Assembly (NCBI GenBank): GCA_965207705.1
Contig: OZ242292.1
Location: 372,001 to 436,000, forward strand
Direction of reading: 5' to 3'
Length of the DNA stretch: 64,000 nucleotides
Source of the DNA: JAAOII01 sp965207705
GTDB taxonomy: Bacteria > Pseudomonadota > Gammaproteobacteria > CBDBNL01 > JAAOII01
Below the pieces are notes generated by a model. It was given only the letters and a program-made list of their open reading frames with translations. It made no database searches and was not told the origin of the DNA. Shown here piece after piece: positions 41,568 to 53,500 of this stretch. A program made the position numbers and the translations under genes. Numbering within the stretch: the first letter of the stretch is position 1; each line of letters starts with the position of its first letter.

Positions 41568-44500
41568 TTAATTATTATTTACCCTTGATGAACCAATATG
41601 AAATAGCATCTTAAGCACATTACTATCTGGAATTTTTGTTCCACTACTATCTTGCGCTTGAATAGTAATCAAGTAATATCCCTCCGGCTCGTTCAATGAA
41701 TAATCATTCAACTTAGCTAGATCATTAGGATCAGTAGTATGTGGATTAGTATTCATAAATTGTCTAATATGCATAGGAAAGTTAGCATCACCTTCATCTA
41801 AATCTCTTTCATTAGTAGCACCATCAGCCGGTATGGGAACAGCATCTGCTGCAGTACTACAGTAATAATCATCTGCACTTACTGTATTCTTAGTATTATC
41901 TATTAAACCCCTAATAAATGAATAAGCATTACCAGCAACAGTAGTAAATTCGCAATCTGGATCACCATAATTTACTCTACCCCAGTAACCATCAAGCAGC
42001 AGGATTCTTTGTGTCTGCTCGGGAGAGGCATTATTAGCACAAGAATTAATATTAATATTACTTACGCCATCAAAGTTAGTTAAACGACATATTTTGGCAC
42101 TAACTTTAGCCCCTTCACCTGGTGCATTTGATACCTGAATACGAATCAAATCAGTAATATCTGCTTCTACAGAAGTAAGCTCAGTGGACAAATTAGTATC
42201 AGCAGTATTAGCCGCATTCCTAAGTATGCGACTTTTAACGCCACCAACACTACTAGCACCATAAGTATCTTCAAACGGAATAGTAGTAATATATCTTGTA
42301 TGCCCACTCGGATTACCAGCTACTTTAGTTTCAAATCTAAGATAACGTCCAACCCCTGCATCTCTTAATATATTTTGAGCAGATTCAGATAACAGATTCC
42401 TTTCAAAATTAGTGTAGTTAGTATTGGCATAAAACAGCAGATCATCTCTATCATCATTATTAACATAATTACGACCTTCCTCCTTTAAGGAATCAAGAGG
42501 ACTCCGAACAGGTAAATTACTGCCTTCTATATTCATAAGATGAGTTCTAAGTGTTTGAAGGTGGGTAGTTAGCAAAGCTCCGTCAGCTAATGCTAGTCTA
42601 GATTCAACATAATTAGCTGCAGTAGCTTCTGCAGCTATAGCATCACGTGTAGCAAGATCACTTCCACCATAAAATCTTATATGCACCATACCTACACGAG
42701 CACCTATGCTATGAGGAACAAAATAATCACTGCTATCCCCTGACGCCCCAAAATAAGGGATCCTGCCTATATTAGAATCTGTAGGATTTGTATCACCAAT
42801 TGACATAAAGCCGCCGAATTCAGGGTCATCCACCTGGTCAGACCAAGCCAGGGTTATAGGACCGGCATCACCAGGTTCGGTAAAGGTAAGCACCAGCGAA
42901 CCACCAAAAGCTACAGGTGTATTAGTACCATTACTAGTAGTAGCGCCGATAATACATGTTCCAGCCGAAGTGGCGGTAACTACAAAACTTTGAGTTAAAT
43001 CAGAAACCCCACGATTATTTTTAACATTCTGCAATCCCAGAACACCGGCACTAAAAGAGCAAGTGGTGGAAGTTCCACTGATGATAGGAGTAATAGTGTT
43101 GCTTGCTACACCTAGATCATCAACATTTTCAATAGTGATATTTACATAAAACATCTCATTTACTAGTTTACTAGTATTTGGCGGAGACATCTCAAATCCA
43201 ATGCTATCCGTAAGAAAAATATCTAGAACCTTTGGTCCAACTCGTTCAATAAACTCAATATTTGTAGTGTCATACGATTCGGTTCCATTTTCTGCAGCTG
43301 TAAACGCGAGTAGGCAAGAACCTGCTGAAACACCTTCAACACGAAATGTTTGTGTAGCACTATCACTATCAGTAAATACTATATTACCTACCTGAGCGAT
43401 ATTACAAACCGCGTCAGAAGAAGCAGTAACACTGGCGTTAGCAAAACCATCAATTGTATCGCCATCTCTAATAATTACACTAAATGTAAATGCGGTAGTA
43501 GCGCCTGTCTTCTTAGTAAATTGGGATGGGAAGGAGGGAACGTCAGCAAATATTGGAGCAACTTCAGGACGCATAAATGTAATAGGACCCACCTGCTCAT
43601 TCGCGGATGTAAAATCACCCTCCGTAGTATTAACTGTAATAATACATTCTCCTGCAGTTGCAGATGTAATATTAAATACTTGCGTGCCTGTCTCACTATC
43701 ACTAGAAATAACTATATCAGCAGCAGGAACAACTGTGCAACCAGAGGAACCTGCGCTACCAGCAGTAATAAAGGCATTTGTTAAATCACCCTGATCAGCA
43801 TTCCTAATATCAACAGTTAGGGAAACTATTTCGTTTATATTTGCCGTAGTTGCATTTAGCTCTTTCCCAGTAATACTTGGAGCGGCTTCAGCTGGCACCG
43901 GAAGTGTAAACCTAATAGTTTCTACACCTGATATTACAGTTTCAGCATCTTCAGTAACATTAACCCTGAAAGTACATGTTCCCTCAGATGAACTACTAAT
44001 ATTAACCGATTCCATAGCACCATCATCTTCAGTATGAGTACTAAGGTCACAACCTCCTGTTTCCCTCAAAACCCTAAAAACTCCAAATTTACCATCGTTA
44101 TCAATATCTGTAAGAGAGACAGTGATTGGAACATTAGTGCCTATGGTTGCAGAAGGAGTGTAGTCAATAGAAGAAATACTTGGAACAAGTTCGGGTAACT
44201 CAACAGTATCACTAATAGAAGAACTAGCTGCATTAGCTTCAGAATTTAAAGTTAGCACACAGGCGTTACTAGGACCAGGTATTCCAGCAGAACCAATAAC
44301 GACATTCCAACTTAATTGCCCTGTTCCAGTTCGTGTTACTTCCCCAGATACACTGCAAATAGCAGCATTCCCAGTAGTCAAATTACTAGATACTACGTCA
44401 TTGTCATCAGCATCTTCATCACTGACCGTTGCAGTAACTATAATCGTTTTAGTTGCAGCATTGCTACCAGGTCCATAATTTGTTACGCCAGTCAAGTCAC

Positions 44501-47500
44501 CAGCAAGAGCTGTTATCACAGGAGCTTTCTCACGGCGAGGTGTAATAGTAACTCTATCTATTGGAACAGAGCGAAATACGGCACTGCTACCAATAGAAGC
44601 TGTTTCTGTAGCTGCTATTGTTACTTCACAGACAGCAGCCTCAGTAGCTCCGCTACCAATAGTATAAGTAAATGGGTAGTTATTACCAGATTGGGTTCCA
44701 TTACTAATTGTTATGCCGCCACAATTAGCACCGAGTTCAGCGAATACATTAAGTGCAAGACCATAAGTAGTTATCTCGGCACTAGTTACTTGTCTGGTAA
44801 TAGTAAAGGTACCGAGTTCTTGATTCACTGATGTTCCGCTAACAGGTATAACCCTGTTACCAGCGTCAGTAACATTGTTACTTACACCGCCAGAGGTGCG
44901 AACAATAGTAGGTGGCGCAATATCAACGAAGCTAACCATTATTGGTTGACTGGTCGCTTTAGCTGCATCTCCATCTTCAGTAACATCTATGCCCACACTA
45001 CATGTATCGCCAGATACAACGGCACTCTTAGTAGTCACATCCACTGTGTAGATGTAATCATCACCGCTCTTTGAAGTGATGGCACCCACAGTCCATTTAG
45101 TTATATCGCAAACACCATAAATAGAAGCTAATTCCACCCTATATCTATCATCTCGAATACCATTATCTGGGCCATCATCATCGTCATTATCTGTTACATT
45201 GAACTCTAATGTTATCGTTTCGCCAGTAATCACATTATTAGCAGTGGAACTAACAGTTGTAACACTAGGGGCTATTAGACGGAAGCCGGTTCTATCATAG
45301 CGGTTATTTATTGAACCGCTAACTAACGTATTACTCGATGAATCCTGTGTAAACTCCACACTACTATCCTGATTAGCTAATGTAACACTCGCATCACCAG
45401 AGTGAAATGTTCCAACTATATCATAGTCCAACCTTATGCAGTTATCCGTAAAACGATCAAAATCTTGCGTTCCTACACTAAAACGGAAAGTTCTCGTATC
45501 ATCATCAATGGTATGGCCAGCATTCTTCAGAGAAGCAGTTACATCCTCAAGCATAGAAAGATCAATGGCACCAAAGCTACATTGATTATCCTTACCTTTC
45601 TCACCAGACACATCAACATAAAAGCCAAAATTACTGAGAGTAAAAGCCGTTACTTCATGCTCATCGCCGCCTTCAACAAAATCTTCAGAAGTTATGTTAA
45701 TTAAAGCACTTATAGAAGCGTTATCATTATAAGAAACATCTTGCGTTATATCCTTACCATCGATATCTAACTGAGTTGATAGCGTAAAACCGCTGTCAGC
45801 TCTTTCAATATTTAGGTCTCCTCTTAGAGCAACGGGGCTATCCTCAGTTCGGCTATCCGTAATAATAACCTCAAAGTTCCTACCACCAACATTGGCATTA
45901 GAAGGAGTATAGATGAAAGAAACTGTGCCAGTACCTGGTGTAGCAGCAATGCCTTCAGTAAAATTAAAGGCGGTAGGATCAGTTATTTCCACGCTATGTA
46001 TTAGTTCTTCTCCCACATCAAAAGTATCATTGTTATTACCGTCACTAAAAATTCTCAGAGTCGCAGTAAATGCTTCAATAGGCACACCTGCAGACAATTC
46101 CTCTATTCTATTATTCTCAATATTTCTATCGGAAAAACTTATTGTGATATTACCTGCGACATCCTCTGTTATGCCTAATACAGGTGCCGTAGCGGTGCCA
46201 GTATCAGCAATATCAATTAAACTAGATATTCTTACATCTGATGGTGGAGATTGGATGTCATAGTTAGTATTAAACGCTATATTATTTGCCTGTATGTCTG
46301 CATCTTCAGCGCCTTCTACTATGGTTGAAATATCCGTCGCTAAAGTAGCATTAACCAAGATCAAAAGTTCATCGCCAGCAAATCTATCATCAGCAACTAA
46401 TCTGAACGCAGGTATCATTCCTCCATTATTCCTAATATCTGCGGTGCTTATAAAATATTTTACCCTGGGCGCAGTAGTTTCAAACAGGGTATTTGAATCA
46501 GTGTTATCAACATCAACGAATTGAATAAATTGCTTGTCACGTCCCGCTGGACTCCCTGCTTCATTATAAATAAGCATAGAAAGTAAAATGCCAGCATTCT
46601 CAGCATCAGGTAAGTTAAGGTCATCACCACTGATGGTAATTCCACTAAAAGTTGCAATAGTTATGTTCTCGTTATTATCATTACTCATAGGAGGCAATAT
46701 TCCTGTACTGTCTATTGTAACAACAGCAGCTCCTAAAGTAAGTTTTTCTGGTGCATTTAGAACGTTTAGGGTGAAGGTGCCTGTAGTACTACCAGTACCA
46801 TCATTTGCATACAGTTCTGTTACCTTCCAAGTAACTGTATATGAGCCCACATCATCATCGTCTAAATCAGTTACAACAATTGAGTTAGATGCTATGTTGT
46901 TATCAATAGGACCAGATAGAGTACGGTGCTGCCAATCAACATCATTTGCTATATTTCTTGGATTAGGACCTATTTTTGTAACACTCTCAATGGTAAAAGT
47001 TAAAACTTCTGGTTCTGCTAAAGCTCTTGATAAATCCAGATCTGTAACTTCAATAGTACCAACTGAAGTACTAGATGCGCCCTCCATAACATCCCCTGAA
47101 TCATCCTGGAGTGTTACTTGATGGTTATTAGCTTCAACTACTATTGGTATCAGCAAACTATTAGATACAACGTCAGTTCCAGTAAACTCGACACTATACA
47201 TACCTCCTGCAGATAGTGCATTGATAGCATCATATTGTTCTTTCGATAGAACAGGGAAATTACTCATAAAATCAACTGTAAACATTGTGGAAGTCGGTGA
47301 TATTATAGTTGGAACACCGCTGTCAGAGGTTATAGATAAAGTAGCCCGAGGAGAAAGTTCGCTAGTTGGGGTTGCTGCGTTAATTGTTGCAGGCACTGTA
47401 CCCCCTGTGGAGAAAACGTCAAATATCAAATCATCGTCTCTATAGGTTAGAGTAAATGGTCTAACTGGAAGATCTATAGTATTATCAAAAATACCATCTG

Positions 47501-50500
47501 CATTTTCAAAATCATTTAAGTTATAAGCCGCGCCAGCACCTTCCCCTCTAAGTAATACAGCAGCATCATTCACCTGGCGGACTGTAACACGCGAGGTTAT
47601 GGTATCATCATATATTGTGCCAATAATCGTATTACCAAAACCACGTGGCTCAGTTTCTATAACGTCAAAAACAATATCAGTGATACCCCAACCATGCTGC
47701 TGATAGGTCATAGTTGCGCCTGAAGCATGATCAAAAATATCTTCCTCTCTAGGATTAGAAGGATTGGGATTAGTTATATCATCTATACGAGTAACACTTG
47801 CTACCGTTGCCGTTCCTGCTTGATCTCTACGGGCGTCATTACCATCTGCTTCATTAGTATCTACACCAGGTATTATAGTAATGGATTTCGTTGTATCAGA
47901 ACCAGTATTAAGCAGTTCTGTATCTTCATTCAATGAAGTAAAATTTCCGCCGGTATCCGCCGATATAGGCGTTGTGCCATCAGTCAGCATGGGAGTAATG
48001 GTTGGAATGTTATTGCCGTTATCATCAGATGTGTCTTTAGTGACTTCTAACATGTAATTAACAGAGTTACCTACAATTACACCATCAATTCGGTCCTTTT
48101 CTACTATATTGATGTTAATCATAGCCACGCCATGAACATTGCGGGCAAGAGCAAAAGCAATTACATTGTCATTAGTTATCTCTGTTTGAGAAATTCCCAC
48201 AATACTTTCACCTGTCGCACGAATGGTATTAGTACCTGCATCTGCTAATTGTATAAGGTTTCCACTAGTCGCCGATGCATCAAGGTCTATCCCTGGAGCA
48301 GTCCCCTCTTGTACAGTGACTGTTATTTCTGTATCTCCTTCTCTATACAAATTGAAATCAGAGTTACTAACTTTTATATATAAATTATGGGTGCCAAATT
48401 GGTTTGGCTCAATACTATTTTCACCTATGGCACCATTGGTCCCAGCAAAGTTTACGAAAGCAGTGCTAGGATTTGAATTTTTAGCTGTATCAATATAGAC
48501 GGCTTCAATCGTTGCCTCTACATTTGCAGGACGATCAGGAGCTGGAGTTCTAAGAAGGAATGGTACATTAACAACTGTAGTTATTCCCCCGATTGAATCG
48601 CCCGGTCCAGAAAATGGAATCGGAAAACTACCACCATCATCAATAGCATTAATAGCATCAACAAGGTCGAATTGGTCTTCTGATAAAATCAATTCATAAT
48701 TAAAATCAACTGTAAATGTTCCATCGCCCACATTAGTGAAGCCACCAGCAGACACGGAAGTAGTTGTAGCCACTGTACTAACAGTATTAACAAGTGAAAG
48801 TGGCGCCGCCCCTTGATTAATTTGTGCAGGCACTGCATCAATAAAAGTGTCAAACGCTATATCGGGATCGCTGTAGGTTAGCGTTAATACTTTAGGATTG
48901 GGGGCAGTAGAAGTATGTGCTCCTGTAACAGTATCTTTAAAGTCATTCAAGTTATAGCTATTTACGACACTAGATATAAATTCAGCAGGATCGTCATCTT
49001 TAGTAAGCGTAATGGTTGAAGTTGCTGTCCCAGTGTGCAGCGGGGCAGCCGGAATAACATCAGCAAAACCACGTGGTTCAGTTTCTGTGACTGCATAAGT
49101 AATATCAGCAGTACCATAGCCATGATTTTTATAGTTTATGACATTAGTTCCAGCGGTATAATCAAAGAATTCTACATTCCTACCATTAGTAGAGTCCATG
49201 TATGCAATGTTTGATACCATTACTGTAGCCGTTTGGTCACGATTCCCACTAATGTCATTTACATTAAAATTATTAGGTGTCACCGTGACACTCTTAATAT
49301 CAGCATCGCCTGCAAACACACCTGTATCTTCCTCAATGCTAAGATCCAAACTACCAGCAGACAACTCTTGAGGTGTGCCAGCACCAGTAAGTTGAACATT
49401 AAATGTTGGGTCAGCATTCGGTGTAATATCTTCAGTTACAGTTAATGTAAACTCATGGTCTTTAGAATCAATTTCCTTTCCATTTGAATCATTTTCTTGT
49501 ATATTGATATTAATGGTTGCAGTGCCATAAACATTGCGGGCAAGAGCAAATTCAATAGTATGTGCAGCACCTTCAGTATCTGCTGTAGTTTGTGGCACAA
49601 GCTCAACCATATTCACACCTGGAAGAACCTCGCTTCCACCTACCGCTGTTAATGCTATAAGTTCATTATTAGATGCTACTTTAGAAGTACCTGCTGGCGC
49701 ATCACCGTCTGGGACAGAAACTGTGATTATTGTTGCACCGCCTGCTTGATTGTCATCAAAATCGCTATTGCTTATTCTAAGACGTAGAGAGTGGCTATCA
49801 AATTGGTTTGGTGTAATGTCATTTTCATTCATAGAGGCATTTCCAGAGAAGCCATCTACATCTATATCAAAGTTTACAAGAGCGGTACTAAGATCTGTAA
49901 CCTCAACATTATGAATATACAATTCCTCAATTACTGCAGGAATGTTTAATCCTGCTGCTTCAATATCCACATAGAACTGCGCTAAAGCATAAGTGCTTGC
50001 ATTATCGCCTTCCTGACTTGCACGAATATAATAGGTGCGAGTTGTTTCTTCTGTTGCGTCTTTGAATAGGGCGATAGTGTCAAGGGCATTATATTTGATG
50101 CTTGCATCTACACCTCCAGTGCTATTAATAACATCAAATTGTTTTTGGGTTATAAGTAGTACTTTACTTATCACTTCATCTTCTCCCTCGGCAGCAAGGT
50201 TATAAGTGTTGTTAATCTCAATATTAAAGTAATTATCAAAAGTAGTGATATCTACTAATTTGCCTGATGCGTCTTCAGAAAGAATTTCTGTGATTGTGAT
50301 ATTCTTATCATTATTTGAATCAAGACGAATCACTAAGGTTCCATCATGAACAGCATGCCTATTATCACCAATCACACCAATATCTTCAGAAGCACCGCGT
50401 TCAATGAAATAGCCATTTATATCAGAATTACTAGGAACACTAACCAATGTAGTGTTATAGTTGTCACCATCAACGTTAATTTGATTCGCTCTGCCGCCTA

Positions 50501-53500
50501 CTGGGTCGTTCAAACCATTTTCACCCTTAACATTGGTAGCTAAGGTTACATTTTCACCCACAGCATCTCCCGCCACTTCTGCATCTACAGCAGCATAATC
50601 ACTTTGAGTATATTCAAAGCCATATACTGGCGCATTGGCATTGGCATTAGCAGTAGTGTACGCCACTTCTTTAGGAGCAGCTTTTAACACAAGAAGTGTA
50701 AACCCATTTCCTTCATTCATAACGATCCCTCCACTACGACCTGCGGCAGTTCCTATAAAAGTTACAATTGAGGTGATATCACCAAACAGAGATGCTTCAA
50801 TATAATCGGTGTCATTAATAGCTAAGGTTACATTGCCGTCACCATCAGGTTTTTTCAAAGAGAAAACTGGCGGTATACCCAAGTCAATATGATCTGCAAC
50901 ATCAGGGGTTAAAGAAGTAAATGATACGTTAGTTATAGAATAATCTATGTTAATCAAATCATAGGTTGTTCTACCAATGGTAACTTTTTCATTAGCATCC
51001 TTAGATATATCGGTTTCTATAAATGTAAACAGGGGCTCCTCAAAATCATAGTCTCCATCAGCAACACCCTCATCCACATCTGTTTCTGTTATGTTGAAAG
51101 TAAAAGTGGACAAACGAATAGGTGTTATTGGTTGCTGCACATCCATAACTGTAACTTGAATGGTTATGGGGTCGCTCGCATCATTGGGACCTGTGCCGCC
51201 TGTGTTGTTGGTTATTGTAAGAGTGGCAGTATGAAGCAGTCCATCACCAAGATCTTCAAGTTTGTCTGCATCTGCCACTACTAGGTTCAATATGCGTGTA
51301 TTAGCATCTGACGCAGTACCTACAGTGACATTAAAAACGTCAGCAAATTTATCATTGCCGCTCAACTCATATACCAATGCATCAGCATCTGTAGCGTTAA
51401 CATTTGCTATAGTGATAGCAATGGGATTAACCGGAGTTCCTACTATATCGTTTTCCGATACACTACCACTAGTTTCACTATTTGCCACATCAATCACTGG
51501 TTTTTCATCAACATCACGCACTATTAAGTTGAATTCTAATGAGGCATTCAATACATCAACACCAAGGTCAGACACAGGTACAGATTCCGTATGCCCTTCT
51601 GAAGGGTTAAGTTCATATCTACCCTTATCTAATATAGATTTTGTTTCAGTAAGAGTGACTCGGTCAGCAGCAATGACGACATTATCTGGTGTACCTGTAG
51701 CAAAATCTTCAAAACTTATGGACTTAGTCAGGGTTAGGGTTGCAGTAGAATCTACAAATGTCAATTTAACTGCATTATTAAGGAAAGCAGATCCTTTAGC
51801 AGCACCAAAAGAAAAATCTTGCATGGCAAACATATTATCATTATCATCTTCAACTGTAAAAGTGGCTAATACTGTGCCTGCAGGAGTGTCCTCGTCAATA
51901 GTAATATTTAATCTCAATGAATCCGCTGTTTCATTTGAATCACTCAAGGATGGGTTGGCAAGAACAGTAAAATCAGAAACCACTGGAGCAGTGTTTATAT
52001 CGTTAACTAAGACAGTCACTAACGCATAGTCCTGTTTTAGTAGTTGAGGGGTCTCAGTAGCGTCAATATCACTGGCATTGGCAAGACGAACAACCAGAGT
52101 ATAGTATCCAGGGGAGTCTACAGGGAACACAACCTTACTATCTTCCTTCAAAGAAATAGCACCCGTATTTTCATCTATGTCAAACATAGCACTGTCGCCA
52201 GTGTTAATGCCTAAACGTTCCGCACCGAAAACGTCAAGTAGAGCCGCATCTACAAAAGCAAAAGCTGGGGTAATATCAATGACTTTTGAAACATTAACAA
52301 GCTCAAATCCGGGGGGGACAGCAGGATTATACAAAACGAGTGGAGTTGAAGGTGCAACTGACACGTTAGCGCCAGCAATTCCTTCAGTTATGCTACCCGC
52401 TAATTGGCGCATTGTAAATGTAGGTGCTGTAGCTGGGTCTAATAAAAGATCTCTGCTTATATTTAAATCTTGATTAATGCTACCGTCGTGTGCCCTACCA
52501 TTGTACGCATCAGCATCAACCACAATGTTTATAGGTATGAACGTACTAACGGCAGCAAAGTTGGCAGCAATAGCTTGTGGATTGATTGGTGGATTGGCTA
52601 TACTAGCCAAAGCTACATCTTGTGGATTAAATACTGTAACTGTTAGAGGAGTTATAGCATCATTATCCGCTAAACCCAGACCTCTAAGTATAAGATTTTG
52701 TGGAGAACTGCCATCACCGACGCCGATACCAGTAACAAGAACATTCTTTATACCAGTAGAAAAAGCAAAGTTATTCTCAGGCGCAGTTAGATCAGTAGTA
52801 TTATATGCAACCGCATAAACCAAACCAGCATCACTGTCAGTTTCAGGGTTAACTGCCTTGACTGTGCCAAGTATATTACGTCCGCTAGCAAGCATGGAAG
52901 CACCAGGCAATAGCACTATTGTTCCATCTGATCTGTTTTCTATATTATCCATTTGGTCAAAGCCCAAACCTGCACCAGTGGCAACTGGAGCGTATCTAAC
53001 GTCTGTAATTTCAACAGGAACTTGCATGGTTTTAGGTATGACTTTATCAAAACCTGCTTTACTCCTGGATTCATCTTGCGTGCTTATGGTAACCATGTAG
53101 ATAGCTTTACCTGCGGTTAAGTCATCTTCTTTTATGAACTTTTCAAAATCTAACTCAGTGGCATTTACTCTTAGAGTGAACAGGTTATCGCCTTCATCAT
53201 TCTTAACTATACTAAACAGTCCAGCACCATGAGCGGGAGAAACGGAGGTAACCTTGGTTTCTGTTTTATTAACTGCAAGCACATCGCGATTAGCGTCTTC
53301 ATCAGTATCTGCAATTGTTATATCGTCAGATATATTAGCAAACCCTGTATCATCATTTGCACTTAAGTCGTTACCTGAAACACGGATAGCACCTGAATAC
53401 TTAGCATTCGCTCCAACTCCTTCAGCAATCACCAGAGCAGAAGATGGAGTTATAGTAGGCGCTTCATCAACGTCAGTGATGTTTACGGTTAGGGATGCGT

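Noticed and set aside
51262..52029. A 255-codon plus-strand open frame opposite the giant lipoprotein gene
   Set aside because: It is antisense to the continuous lipoprotein frame, has low-complexity serine/threonine/alanine composition expected from the complement of Asp/Thr/Val codons, and no ribosome site. Similar shadows occur along the whole gene.
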